Below, piece after piece: positions 44,458 to 56,326 of a DNA stretch of 64,000 nucleotides. The notes beneath the pieces are model-generated. The model was not told the DNA's origin. It worked only from the letters and a program-made list of their open reading frames with translations, and made no database searches. The number at the start of each line of letters is the position of its first letter. Positions within the stretch are counted from its first letter, which is position 1. A program made the position numbers and the translations under genes. The stretch is from NCBI GenBank assembly GCA_022494885.1, contig JAGVSM010002374.1, positions 310,001 through 374,000 of the forward strand. The letters are read 5' to 3'. Source of the stretch: Micrasema longulum. Its lineage: Eukaryota > Arthropoda > Insecta > Trichoptera > Brachycentridae.

Positions 44458-46339
44458 AATATTTTCGACTTTTGTGTCAATTTTAATTTCTATCACGCTT
44501 AAAAAAAATATCGGAAAATAAAATGTATAGAGATATATAGATTGTTTATGTTGGGAAAAAAAAGACAAGCATTTGTAATCGCTGAGAGATTTTGAAAGTG
44601 GCAATAAATGTGACATTACATAACCGGTGACTATCTACACACGATAAATTTATAATAATTAATTAATTGAATTTTTTGTTTCTAACACACCTGGTAAATC
44701 TGATGACGTTAATTTTAGGGACCAACAATTCGCAACTAAGAAGGGATAGGTTCATACTGACACATTTTTAGGCTTATGAGAGGTTGTATCGAGCTACCAA
44801 CCTGTCTCTGGTCATGCCGAAAGGAAGAGCAGTCAGGCACCTAGACATGATGACTTTGGATATTGACGTCTTCCACATCAGGGAAATTACAAGCGGCAAA
44901 TACTCGCGCTATTAGAGAATAGTATGCTTTCATAATGTTTCATAACTCAAGGGTTCCTGAACTAATATTTTGTCCCAATTTAATACCATATTTTTTTAAA
45001 TTTTGTATTTTTGTTTTATTTGTAACGTTTTTTTCATCCATAAAAATAAATTTTAATTTTAGTTCTAACGAATATACCCTGTAAACGTTTATTGATTTTT
45101 AATATTTCGTAGGTACACTGGTAAAACCCTCAAAATGCGCTGTGGACTGTATTGAAAAATATATTAGTAAAAATGTTCAAATCAACAAAAGCTTTTCAAC
45201 ATGTTTTTGACAGGATACGTACTCATGAATACAATTCAGTTCCTTTTAATAGTTTAAATGGACGAAATTTTAAAAACAAATTCTGGTAAATGAAATGAAT
45301 GGTTTTTTAACAGAAAATATAAATAAATAAAAAACTTTTAATGGGTTTTATTACATACATGATTACTTTGAAACTAACACTTGGAGAATTTAGAGAATTT
45401 TATCAGTTGATAAATCTACAAAAATGACTGCAATATAAAGTTGTTTTCAAAAATTTTGTCATTCGGAGGGTTTTATCAGTATGCCGATTCGTTTGTTGTT
45501 CTTAAAAAAAATACAAGGTTTACGGTGGTTGAAAATTACTGAAATATCAATTCGCCCCGAATAAGCAGATTAAACTTGTACAGGAAGAAATCAAGCAAAA
45601 AACTGGACCTTTTGCATTATTTGTGCGCAACAGATGGGCACGATTGACCTCTGACTGAAACAATAATTATTGTTGGTTTTTTTCATAAACATAACAATAA
45701 ATTTATATTTTTTTGTTTACATAAACGGAAGATTTACGTCCATGACTGTATTTTTCTCATGTCTTAAATGTGACGAGTTTGTAACGCAACTTCGCTCCAA
45801 ATAAATAAAATGTTCTAACTAATATGTAATTTATTAAAAATTATTTATTACACAACAAATTAATGAAATCGTGAGTCTTATTAGAAAGCAAATATTAAGA
45901 AATTAAGAAAAATGCTCTAATTAGGTACTGATAAACAATTATAAATAACAAGCACGCTATTTTACAACATCTTTGTAAGTAATATTCACAAACGGAAGAC
46001 TTTTACTCAAAACAGAAGCTTACATATATTTTTGCGAAGTAGCAGGTTGAAGATTTCAATTTTAAATGGACGGATTATAAACAAAATTGTTGAACAACCT
46101 AAAGTAAAAATTACTAAATGCTTTCTGGTATATGATAACAATTATCATCACTATTATCCTTCTATCTGCACTGTATTGGTAAATGAAATGCGGGTTATCC
46201 CAATGAGGAAGTTCAGTGGTTTTTTTATTTTTTATTTGTTAAAAGACTATTTAACCTAGTTTAGGTTCAAATTTTTGAAAAAAAAAAATTGTGTGACTTA
46301 TTATCAGTGCCATGATTTAAAAAAAAATTGCAATTCTAA
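44458..46339. other. Stretch without recognised gene
   Basis: A GC-richer piece at 44740-44915 has a short open frame (NLSLVMPKGRAVRHLD) I cannot place. The rest is AT-rich. Confidence 0.35.
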
Positions 46340-46340
46340 A

Positions 46341-46593
46341 ATTACTACGCGCGTGACGTCTCAAGTGACGTCGTCCACTTTTTCTTCGTCAGTTCTGCCG
46401 ATTGATCCGTTGACGGTAAGTGACCGGAAATATTCCACAACTCTCTTTTGATTGACCAATTCATATGAACTAGCGACGTCGTCCAAAATAGTTCGTTTTT
46501 ATTGAAATATTTTTTTCACACATTTCCAAGATATTTCGTCTTATAATTTAATGCTCTTACATTTACCACGCGTAAGAAAAAAAAATGTATCTG
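46341..46593 (+). repeat. Family F repeat, copy 3
   Basis: Blocks attactacgcgcgtgacgtc, gttgacggtaagtgaccgga, gaactagcgacgtcgtccaa and ttaccacgcgtaagaaaa match the copy at 1391-1640. Both edges carry a GCGTG-centred inverted match. Confidence 0.65.
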
Positions 46594-46833
46594 TTTAGAA
46601 AATATGAGAGAGTCTTATGTTTTTGGTAAGATTCTAGATTTTAATAAAAAAATATATATATAGTGTAGTTTTAGTTTCTACTTTTTAGTTGTAATGTTTT
46701 AACAATTTGCGTATTAGGTATTGATAGGCATAAAAAAATAAATATGTATTTGTTGTCCTAGTTATACAAAACTGTTTGTTTAAACTATTTTATTTTACAT
46801 ATTTTTATTCTTATGTGTACTCTTATAATAACA

Positions 46834-46883
46834 TTATAAACATATATATTTATAATTATAAACATATATATTTATAATTATAA
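46834..46883. repeat. AT-rich tandem duplication
   Basis: The unit attataaacatatatattta plus taa occurs twice in a row. Confidence 0.85.
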
Positions 46884-46966
46884 ATAATTTTTATGAACAC
46901 AATGTCATGTCTCATAATTTTTTTTGTTTATAAATGAACATACTACAGTTATTAAGTTATAAAAAA

Positions 46967-47465
46967 CTTTTAGGTTTTGTTAGAAGGACATCTAGTGACT
47001 TTATTAAAATGTTCACAGTAAAAGCACTCTAAGCACTCTGCTTACTTGTTCGTTCTCTTTTAGAATATGCCTCAGTGATCTGGTCTCCCTTCTATGCAGA
47101 CCGAATACATCATATCGAATTGGTGCAACATCGCCTGCTAAGAAAAGTAGCATGGATAATTGGCTACAAGAGGGAAGACTACACTTACGGAGAAATGGAG
47201 TCAATGTTATAAATATCAAGTCAACAAAAACATAGAAAAAACATTGACTATATTCATAACTACGTTTATGTTTAATTGACTAAATGGCTTAATTGATGCA
47301 CCATGGTTACTGGAACAAGTGGCATTTAATGATCCGATCCGCCGGTTGCGAAATAATAATGAGCTGTTCCTTGATCAGCACAGCACAAACTATGGCTTGC
47401 ATGCACCAATTTCCCGATTGTATCGCAGTGTAAACTCTAGAAAAGATCTGGACATTTTTATGTAA
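46967..47465 (+). pseudogene. Jockey-type LINE reverse transcriptase, C-terminal part
   Basis: The frame reads LLGFVRRTSSDFIK, then LVRSLLEYASVIWSPFYADR, HHIELVQHRLLRKVAWIIGY, with stops at about 47032 and 47210. Downstream, another frame reads APWLLEQVAFNDPIRRLRN, NELFLDQHSTNYGLHAPISR and ends KDLDIFM with a stop at 47463-47465. These are the conserved blocks after the palm domain and the usual C-terminus of this LINE group. A minus-strand frame at 47013-47219 is its shadow. It is inactive. Confidence 0.9.
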
Positions 47466-48050
47466 GTCTTTCTAAATTTAAACCGTCACTAAGATAAACC
47501 AAATCTTGTCTGTAATTATTTTTGAATTTTTTGTTCTAGTTTAAATTTTCTTTATTTCAATTGTGCCTGTATGTATAAGGATACGTGTTTGTTAAGTCCA
47601 AATGGATGAGGTGTAAAGAATACTTTGTTCTAGGAGGAGGAAAATTTAGCAAGTGGACTGTATTGCGAGGGAAGGAAGGTTGCACAACTCCACTAACTTG
47701 CTGATGATGCGGCGTGATGAGTGCTGGAACCTTGCTGGTGAAGCTGGCCATCGTAAGACGCTGGCACAGCTTGTACGGAGCTAGCGGTCGAAAAGGATGC
47801 AGGCACTGCTCGCTTGAGGAAAGATTAGTTGAGCACTTCACTCGCTTGATGTTAGATTAGTACTCGTACTAATTTTTAATGTTGGTACCGGCACTCACAG
47901 TAGTATTATTGTTACATGGAGTGTGCTAGGAAATGGGAAGGACAGGTAGGTAGATATGGATTTGGTCCAAACACCGATAATAAATAAACAATCAGTTATC
48001 TCGTCGGTGACGTTTTTTTTCATTTTATGATAACTTTTTCGTAATTTTAT
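47466..48050. other. Unassigned GC-richer stretch
   Basis: The region 47600-47830 is less AT-rich and contains a minus-strand frame (47557-47841) of no known family. Confidence 0.3.
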
Positions 48051-48051
48051 T

Positions 48052-48162
48052 TTTCTACATCCGCTCTTGTGGAGCACGTGGACATCACCAGACGCCTCCG
48101 GGAGACCATATCGCAAGCCAGCATTCTCGCCTCCTCTCATGTCAATCAATTCCAGTGCTAAT
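48052..48162 (-). repeat. Family H repeat, copy 2
   Basis: The minus strand matches 37205-37315 (aggaggcgagaatgctgg, gaggcgtctggtgatgtcca). It overlaps the minus-strand open frame 47895-48149, whose product is not recognisable. Confidence 0.5.
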
Positions 48163-49193
48163 AAATTATGTAATATGCTTGTCTCTAAATGAACTATTAA
48201 AAAGAAAAAATAAATAAACTCATGTTCAAATAAATATATAATATATTTTTTTAATCAGTAAACTTCATCATAATATCTCGATTTTCATGATCATTATTGA
48301 AATAACAAAGCCGTTGCGATGTGTATTTCTTAATCGGTATAATTAAGTACCGTTGTGAATATTTCCAGCTCGCGTTGAATCGACTAGATATCAAGTTGAT
48401 ATTATGATTTATCGCTTAATATCTACCAAAGAATAATGGAAAAAACGTGAGATAGAGTTATCTGACTCATAACAAAAAATACAAGCAAGAAAGTAAGAAA
48501 TTGCATTATGCAAGGTATTAAATTAAAATTATAGTGTATGCATTACAAAATGTCAGGTTTGGATTGATATCGGGTTAAAAATTCATTAACTATAAATTAT
48601 TTAAATTACCGTTCAAATAGTGCTAATGTAATTATTAGTAAAAACGTTATGAGACGTCATGCTTGTCGGGTAGCATGCCAATCAAAGATTCAACATTATA
48701 TGGCCACGTTGAATAAGAAATGTACTACAAGAAATAAATCAATGTCGCCGCCAAATAATCAAATCAGCGAGTGAACTGAGCAGCAAGGCTGTTTATTAAA
48801 CGTCGGTATTCATCTATATGGCTAGGCCGTTCGTTAAATGAAGGTTTATGAAAGGGTTGAACGTCGTTTAACCATTTTAATTTTTAATTGAAGTATTTGG
48901 GTTAGTCATAAGAACGCAAATATTTCTTTAATATAAAAAAAAAACTTGGATTTTTCAGTGGGCAAAAGTGAATATTTTTTTTTCATATTTTTTTATTCCA
49001 TTGATTTAAACTATATAAACAGTAGCAAGCACTGAAATCTTTCCAGATTAAAAATATCAGTTATTTTTAATGAAATTTTTTATTGTTGTGATTTCTTGAT
49101 AGTTTTTCAGTCACTAAGCATTAAGCAACACTATTAAAAGATCATTAAAAAAAATGCTGTATATATATATATTTGCGTTTTTGTAATTTACCC
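48163..49193. other. Stretch without recognised feature
   Basis: AT-rich, nothing recognised. Confidence 0.35.
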
Positions 49194-49195
49194 GA

Positions 49196-49345
49196 AAATT
49201 TCAAATTTGTTGGCCATTTTCAACGGTTTGAAAGTAACTCACTATTAGAAAATGAAAATTAAGTTGGGGTAGAGTGCCGTTTTAGCATTGGACCTCTGAT
49301 TTGTGAGTCCGCAATACTAGCCACAGAATCACAGCCTGATCAAGA
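49196..49345 (-). mobile_element. SINE C, decayed
   Basis: The minus strand has a tRNA-like head (gatcaggctgtgattctgtg, gctagtattgcggactcac) with weakened boxes and the body aatagtgagttactttcaaa ccgttgaaaatggcc. Copies at 60778-60925 and 63075-63160 share it. Confidence 0.65.
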
Positions 49346-49410
49346 TTCGATTAAAAAAAAAACTTTTTTTTGTTGTGTTAGAAAATGAAATGTTTTTAAT
49401 TTTTCCTAGT

Positions 49411-50005
49411 GTCGCGGAGAAGGAAAACATTTTCGAAGAGGGAATATGGAGGTCCACGCATTTACTGGGGTTACGATATATCATTGGCTGGTTTAAGCGG
49501 CCACTTTCCGCACTGCATGACATTCACCATTCTGCCTATGTTTTAATATTCACATTTCTTCAACTCTTCCATCTGAAGACTTTTGTGAAGTAAAATGTAA
49601 CGTTTTTCACCTTGGGAAGAGAAAATTGTCGCAGGGGGCCAAGTCCGGCGAAAACAATGGCTGATGCATCAATGCGCTCTGTTTTTTTTGTCAAAAAATC
49701 ATATCTGCAGGGCTTATGACCTGTCATTGGCTGATAAAGGTTTCGGCTCTTTTAGTTCACAAAAGTCAACAGATGGAGGAGTTGAGAAAATTTGGATGTT
49801 TAAACATAGGCAGAATGGTGAATGTTCCATAGTATGTAAAGTGGCCACTTAAACCAGTAAATGACAGGTCATAAGCCCTGAAAATGCCTAGACTTCCATA
49901 TTTCCTTCTCAAAAATATTTTTCCTCTCTGTTGCAACAAATTTAGATAAGAAATCACTCGCCGAGGAGATTTAAGTTGAAACCTGACCAAATCGAAGCCA
50001 AAAAT
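49411..50005 (-). mobile_element. Family P inverted pair with extra internal sequence
   Basis: A forward core (ggaggtccacgcatttactg, tcattggctggtttaagcgg) lies at 49411-49590 and the mirrored core (agtggccacttaaaccagta, cctagacttccatatttcct) at 49800-49946, followed by a decayed mirrored L segment to about 50005. About 100 bp of foreign sequence (near 49600-49700) sits between the halves, and a second short forward core piece (gggcttatgacctgtcattg) follows it. Confidence 0.75.
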
Positions 50006-50199
50006 TGAAATTTCGCCATTGTACACACATTGTACAAATATCGAAAACCTGACGCTTTGATAGCACCAAGTTCATCCCTGCGATTATTTTTTTAATTTGT
50101 TTTAAATATAAATATATAAATATAAAAACGTTTTTTTATTGTCATTTTGTGTCGTTTTTCTTAAAAAAATGTGCATTTATAAAACTTATAAAAAATTCA

Positions 50200-50372
50200 T
50201 CAAAAAAATTTCCGCTGGGCAGTAAACCCCATAAAAGTGATTAGTTCTGCGTTAGCATGAAAAACATATTTTAAGTTAGTGAATTTCTAATTTTAAAAAA
50301 TGAAAGCAGGTGGTCTACGCAAAACAAAAATCGGCAAGGGGTCTACGAGAAAAAAAAGTTTGGGGATCCCTG
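50200..50372. mobile_element. hAT-type element end
   Basis: The sequence closes with gtctacgagaaaaaaaagtt tggggatccctg; the mirrored form CAGGGATCCCCAAACTT is the kind of terminal repeat found in hAT MITEs. An inner direct repeat of the gtctacg-aaaa word is visible. The opposite end was not found. Confidence 0.4.
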
Positions 50373-51380
50373 GTACAGATGAAAATGATTTGTATGTATG
50401 AAGCATTATCTAGAAGTTTGAGTATACTGACATGGCGGCGTTTATAAGTTTACAGCATACAATAACAGTTAGCCGACAGTAAGACGTAATCATTTCACTT
50501 TCTTCTGCCGTCTTCTTCGTGGACCGGTTCGTCCAAACATCCATTCCGCAAGCGAAATCATACATACGTATTACTGCAGTAAGTTGCGCGCAAATTGTAT
50601 TGTGCTATGTACACATTTTTACTCTCGGGTCCAGTCCGGGCAAAAAAAAGTTTACAAACTTGTCTAAAGTATGTATGTGTTAAGTGCTAACCTTTTGCCT
50701 TTTGTTATATTCAAAACTAGCTCAAACCCTTGTTAGATAATTGCCATCTCCCACACCTTAATAACTTATATGGTATCGTAACTATTTTATTTTTGATCTT
50801 TGGCTTGACATTTTATTTTAGCCAGGGTTATTTATTAGTCGTAGTCTCTACCCACTACGATTTATATATAGACGCGTCTAATAATTTACCTATCTTAATG
50901 CTCTCACCTGCAAGGGGCGGATGTCCCAGGGGACAATATTGTCTTTTTAAGGATTGACTATTTAGATGCACCTTGCGATGCTCCAAACTGAACCTTTCAT
51001 AAAATAACCTATTATAATCCCCTCCATTTACTGAAAATGTACACTTTATAACCCAATACATTGGTTCCAGGAGGACACATTGAAATTAGATTCCTAACTT
51101 AGTACGTCGTGACTACGACAATTTATTAGTAAATGTAAACTTGAATATTATTAAATTATAAGTACAGTAAACCCAACGAGTGTAGTTGGACACATCTTGT
51201 TCTCTTCAAAAGTGAACTAAATAAAACAATACCATCTTCGAAGCTGCCTTTTATTGACTACTGGAGGGCGATTCAATTACTCATTACAAAGTGCCCCTCA
51301 ACACCTTACATGGCACATAACATATGTACGTTGGTGAAGTTATTTCAATAAACAATATTTTCTAACCGCTAGCACTAACA
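50373..51380. other. Stretch without recognised gene
   Basis: Two overlapping frames on opposite strands (50730-50957, 50855-51061) have no known relatives. Confidence 0.3.
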
Positions 51381-51382
51381 CT

Positions 51383-51990
51383 TTGTTTGCTGTGGGAAAC
51401 TATAGAAACAACGCTGGCTTCTTTATGCTAACACTAAAAATGCTTAGGTTTTACAATAAGGAAATATTGCTTAGTAAACTGGACGTATCTTCACTTAATT
51501 CTTTTAATGTCAATGGTACCAATATTCAATACAGGAAATCCGTAAAAAATCTAGGAGTACTAATGGATGAACATCTATGTCGGCGAGCTCATACTAGTGA
51601 ATTAAGCAGCAAAATATTTTTCAGTCTACACTCTCTTAGAAGGTTGCAAAATTTCTTACCCATTAATACTAAATGCACTCTAGAACAAGCATTACTACTA
51701 CCCATTCTAGATTACGCTGATGTTTCTATGACTGATTTAAGCTGTGAGCAACTCGATAAACTTTAATGACTTCAGAATACATGCATAAGGTACATTTTTG
51801 GTCTTAGGAAACATGACTACATTTGTGATTATCGTAGGCAACTGAAATGGACAGCGAAAATTAGACAGCGGGGAGACTACCACTCCCTTTCACTTCTGTT
51901 CAATGTATTTCATAGTCCTAACGCTCCTATATACCTGCGTGAAAAATTTCAACGCTTATCAGTTCATGGTTTACCTCTTCGTATTGAAAA
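51383..51990 (+). pseudogene. Jockey/CR1-like LINE reverse transcriptase, C-terminal part
   Basis: In one frame the blocks KSVKNLGVLMDEHLCRRAHT, FFSLHSLRRLQNFLPINTK, EQALLLPILDYADVSMTDLS, QNTCIRYIFGLRKHDYICDY and SLSLLFNVFHSPNAPIYL follow in order. Two adjacent stops (about 51763-51768) interrupt it. These are the post-palm blocks of this LINE group. The coding match stops near 51990, where family J begins, so the C-terminus was cut by that junction. Confidence 0.85.
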
Positions 51991-52508
51991 TGCGACATGT
52001 TTGGCCTTGATAGTTGTGACGTTAAGATTTATGATAATTTTCTAAACAAATTTGAATGGTCCGGAATAAATAAACATGAATCGTGACGTATTAGGGGCGT
52101 GGCTAATGGAATGACTGTTTTTGCGGGAATTCAAAATTACAAATTTAAAAATATTTTTTATGCAACTATTTGGCCTCATGGTGTAATACGAGAGATCTCG
52201 GATTCGATTTCCGGCAAGGTTGATATTAAATATTTATTTAAAAGGTATTTTTCACACTAGAATATTTTATCGTCCCTGGACTGGTACCTGAAGCGGAAGA
52301 CTGATCATCTTACCTTCATGTTACAAATAATGATCGAGATACGCTGTGATTAGTGTACCAATGAAGTTCCCTATGCACCATTACGTGTGGAAAGGGAATG
52401 ATGATGATGATGATATTAATAAGTTACAATTTTTTGTTTTTACTTGACAGTTTTTCATATACATTTATTACTTTAAAAATGAAAAAAAGTAATATTTCCC
52501 TATAACAA
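51990..52508 (+). repeat. Family J repeat, copy 2, split by SINE B
   Basis: It shows gacgttaagatttatgat, gaatcgtgacgtattagggg, cgtggctaatggaat, and after the SINE catttattactttaaaaatg and agtaatatttccctat. The order is that of 28280-28546. Confidence 0.7.
52168..52418 (+). mobile_element. SINE B, full length, young
   Basis: Head ttggcctcatggtgtaatac, B box ggattcgatttccgg, body gtccctggactggtacctga, cttaccttcatgttac, cgagatacgctgtgattagt, and a tail of six GAT units ending at about 52416. It lies inside family J copy 2. Confidence 0.85.
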
Positions 52509-52509
52509 A

Positions 52510-53420
52510 GTTAAGACAGTTTGGTTCATGTGTTCTTAAAGACAGTTACACAAAAAGTAAATAATTAGCTAACTTTTTCGATAGATAAAACTTACCGATA
52601 CAGTAACGTCTTGTCTCTCTATATGTTTGTATATTTTTGTTGTTTATAGTTTAATGTTCTTTTGAACATATTTTGAATGTCCTATTAATTAATGACTTTT
52701 TTATACTAATCCATTAGAGTTAATTAAAAAAACCTTTTACTGGTGTAAGTTGGTCAAGATTTAAACTCACCGAATTTTTACAGCTGCTTGTTGGTAGGCA
52801 GATAATGTTTATAAGTGTAAGACGGTTTATTTAAAAATATTTCTACGGATGCATGAACTTGCAAACCGATTAGATTTTTTTGATGTGGAGATAGCACCTA
52901 TTGTTTTATTCTCACAAATATTAATGGATGCATAATTTACATCTTTTGATGTGTATTGTCACTTGTTTATATTGGACCAAATGTTTTAACATTGTATTAC
53001 GAGCTCAACGAAGTCATGAATCTTATATTTTATGCGTCAAAGGTAAGTAGAGAGTAATAATTTATAGAATAAAGTATAACATTGTCGAGTTCATTGTGAG
53101 ATAATACCTGTGTTCCGCATACTATGAAACTAAAACAGTTTAACATATAATTGGGAACAGAATAAATGCAATTGCAATTTGCAATACGTAATCTTGGCAT
53201 TCAGATTATTAGGATTCATCTGTAGAATGTGCGTCTTCTAATAGTTATTACAGTACAACTTCCTAGTAATTTATGTATTACAAAATTGTTTTGTATTTAA
53301 CAAGGTAACTCTTCTCTAAGGCACTAATGCATGTGCTACTGTCACGTAAAAAAGTCCCTGGCTAAAAATAATATAAGTTGAAAAATACCTTTAATAAAAA
53401 CCTAATTTATTACGATATAT
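52510..53420. other. Stretch without recognised feature
   Basis: Nothing recognised. Confidence 0.35.
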
Positions 53421-53422
53421 TT

Positions 53423-53600
53423 GGAAGCCTCTGTGGTGTGGTGTTATGACACTTGACTCACGCAGTGACGCGGGCGATTCCAGTTTTGATTCCCACTAAA
53501 ACACAAAAAAAAAAAAAAATCTCAACCCTGGATGTTCTGTGCTGTAATTCATCATTGTAATTGAGCCTTTTGTCTGTTGTGGTGCAAATAAATCATTAAA
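53423..53600 (+). mobile_element. SINE A, diverged
   Basis: Head ggaagcctctgtggtgtggt, a weak B box (gttttgattcccact), an A run, then ctgtgctgtaattcatcatt and ttgtctgttgtggtgc. Confidence 0.75.
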
Positions 53601-53604
53601 TTGT

Positions 53605-54262
53605 TTCTTTTCCGCACCTAATGGTGCATCGGGCACTGCATTGGTACTGAAATTGGAGTGTATCTTGATAATTTTTTGTTACATTAAGGTAAGATGTCCA
53701 AGAAAACGTTTCTGGTGCTAATCAAGGTACGTTAAAATATTCTAATGTAATAATACAGCTTGCCTACCGCATCTGAGGACATAAGTCTCCTTGGCAGTGC
53801 CCACATACACGGAAAATTTACTTGTTGTCAAACGAGAAAAGCTGCCCGAAGGAGCTCTCTGAAATCTGGTAGCCTTAGCACCTTTGTGCTAAAAGAAAGT
53901 AATCCAGAAGTACATAATATGTACTTCATTGGATAAAGAAGAGAGGGAAGTGAATTCTTCACTGACTGGGATTAAATTGATTGGACATGATTAATTCGCC
54001 GAAATGATTACAAAACTTTTTGAAAGCCTTGAAATTCTTTGTAGAAGCCACCAGATCTGTATATCCGACAGGACCCATAACAGGGCCACGGATAGTAGCG
54101 AGAAACTCCATTCGGTAATCATAGAGAAAGGGAAAGGGACAAGACCAATGTAATAATACAATTAAAAATAAATATTTAATGTCTACCATGTCGGAAATCT
54201 AACCAGAGACCTCTTCCACCGTGAGCAAATGAGCTCGCCATTATACCACGAGGTGAAAATAA
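53605..54262 (-). mobile_element. SINE B interrupted by a 388-bp insert
   Basis: The 3' half (ttccgcacctaatggtgcat, gtatcttgataattttttgt) is at 53605-53758 and the tRNA-like head (catgtcggaaatctaacc, cgccattataccacgaggtg) at 54161-54262. The string aatgtaataataca occurs at 53745-53758 and 54147-54160, a 14-bp duplication around the insert. Confidence 0.85.
53759..54146. mobile_element. Unidentified 388-bp insert with 14-bp target duplication
   Basis: The insert starts gcttgcctaccgcatctgag and ends gaaagggacaagacc. It has no poly(A), no terminal inverted repeat and no tRNA-like box. The minus strand is open for the part MEFLATIRGPVMGPVGYTDL and KAFKKFCNHFGELIMSNQF with a stop at 53959. I do not recognise this peptide. 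It could be a piece of a retroelement gag, a retrocopied gene fragment or a new non-autonomous element. Confidence 0.6.
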
Positions 54263-54770
54263 AAAAAACACAAATAACGTATCCTTAGAACCCACTCTTA
54301 TTTCCTATCGTTTTATTCTTCTTCTTTCCTGGATCCTCTTCTTCAATATTCTATAAATTTCTTACCTAATCGTGTAATGTTACTATTTCTAGCAATACGT
54401 GTTGCATGTAAAAGTTTTATTTGCCCACAAACAGCTGTAATAATAAAATATTTAAAAACTTGTGTTACAAGAAAAACGAATAGTGACCAATTTACACCAG
54501 TCTGTTTTTAGCTATTTGGAAGATATTTATATATGAAATATTTATAAGCTTGTAGCTCGTCAAAGTGCATTAATTTGGTAGGAGAATTTTACAATAAATT
54601 TAATAATGTTGCCGTGCGCACTAAATTTAATTCTCTGATTACAGTATATCACTTGGCACTTTTCAGGAGAGAACACATTTCATTCCTAAAGATGTTACCA
54701 CACCAGTTATTCATTTTCATTATATTTAAAGCATTAACTTTGTGGTCAAACATTTTACTAAATGTTATTA
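54263..54770. other. Stretch without recognised gene
   Basis: Nothing recognised. A CGAAACC-module trace follows at 54775-54835 (ccacttaccgacgccgacgt, tatgtctaccgg). Confidence 0.35.
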
Positions 54771-54844
54771 AATATTTGTATATTACCACTTACCGACGCC
54801 GACGTTTCTATGTCTACCGGTACGTGGTTAGATACAATTTTTAA

Positions 54845-55870
54845 TTAACATTTAATGATTCATTTTCTGTTCATTATATTTAAAAAAACGCACCATAAAT
54901 CCTTAAAACCCCAATTCTGCATCCTACCATTTCTTTTGCTTTCCTGTATCCTCTCTTTTTCCCCTAAAGAAATCCATACGTGATCTTATATCATCACTTT
55001 TGTGAAATGTTCAAAAAAAAAATTTATTCAGTTGAGATGTATTTGAATAAAATAAATGAAAACAATTTTTTTTTCAACCACTTATTTTTCTTTTTTTCTA
55101 CCGACCGGTTTCAAAGGAACACAAGTTTCTTTAAGAGTATCAAGATATAATTAATAAATAAATTCCATCCTATTTTATTTTATCAATGTTTAATAAATAA
55201 TATTTCATATGGAGCTAATAAATCCAAGTATTTTTGTCTTGTAAGGATGGGTACGATATTTAAAACTATACAGGAGTGGACTAAATACCATATTGTTTAT
55301 TTGGTTATTTATTTATTTTTTCTTATAAATCGCGTTTTTCATTTCTAAAATTTACAAGTTGACTATTTTTAATAATTTATTTTCAACTTAAAGAACTTTT
55401 AATTCAGGGTATTTATTGAACTAATGATTATTTGATTCAGCGCAAATTATGAGAAAATATTATTATTTAGGCACCGTAAGCGTTCTTTAACACTAATTTC
55501 AAAGTTTTTTTTAATTCTTTCGATGTAGATTAAATCCCAATCATTACAATTTAATTTGATAAACGAGTATGCCAGATTTATTATATTTAGGGACTTCGTG
55601 ATTTTTCAACAAAGCTCCTGTATTATTAGTTGTGGAGAATGCAGGTATAATGTTTGAGGGTAGAGAATTATAAAATTATTTTGACAAAACGTATAGATTA
55701 CAAGACAAAAATACTAAAATTTAATAAAAATAAAATACGTTAGAGTTCATTACTTCATTATACCTTGGTAAAAAATAAAAACATGTCGGTAGAATTTTTT
55801 TTTGATAAACACAACGTTGTTTTTATTTATTTTATTGTAATTAATAACCACAAAGTTAGTGCTTCAAATA
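54845..55870. other. AT-rich stretch
   Basis: Apart from a CGAAACC-module trace at 55078-55110, nothing was recognised. Confidence 0.35.
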
Positions 55871-55887
55871 TTAAAGAGATGTTTTTC

Positions 55888-56314
55888 TAAATTTATTTTA
55901 ACAGAGAGGGAAAAAAATTTGAGAAGGGAATATGGAAGTCTAGGCATTTACAGGGCTTATGACCTGTCATTGGCTGGTTTAAGTGGCTACTTTACACACT
56001 GTGTAACATTTACCAATCTGCCCATGTTTGAACACCCACATTTTTTTCCCAGCTCTTTTACTTTACAAAAGTCAACAGATGGAAGAGTTGAGGAAATGTG
56101 GATGTTCAAACATGGGCAGAATGGTGAATGTTACATAGTGTCTAAAGTGGCCGCTTAAACCAGCCAATAACAGGTCATAAGCCCTGTAAATGCCTAGACT
56201 TCCATATTCCCTTTAAAAAAAAATTCCCTCTCTGTTGAAATAAATTTAAATATGAACAACTCCCTAGGGAGGAAATCCAGCCAGTCTGCAGTCATTTGGA
56301 CATCAAACATTGTT
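55888..56314 (-). mobile_element. Family P inverted copy with 12-bp duplication
   Basis: The forward core (aacagagagggaaaaaaatt, gtctaggcatttacaggg, gacctgtcattggctggttt) at about 55896-56037 faces its mirror (gtggccgcttaaaccagcca, ccctgtaaatgcctagactt, ttccctctctgttgaaat) at about 56095-56243, then the mirrored L end (gtcatttggacatcaaacat). Flanks gagatgtttttc (55876-55887) and gagatgtatttc (56315-56326) match 11 of 12. A 99-codon open frame across it (55859-56158) is a by-product. Confidence 0.85.
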
Positions 56315-56326
56315 GAGATGTATTTC

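Noticed and set aside
55859..56158. 99-codon open frame
   Set aside because: The peptide is a translation of family P core and its mirror. The DNA palindrome, not a protein, is what is conserved between copies.
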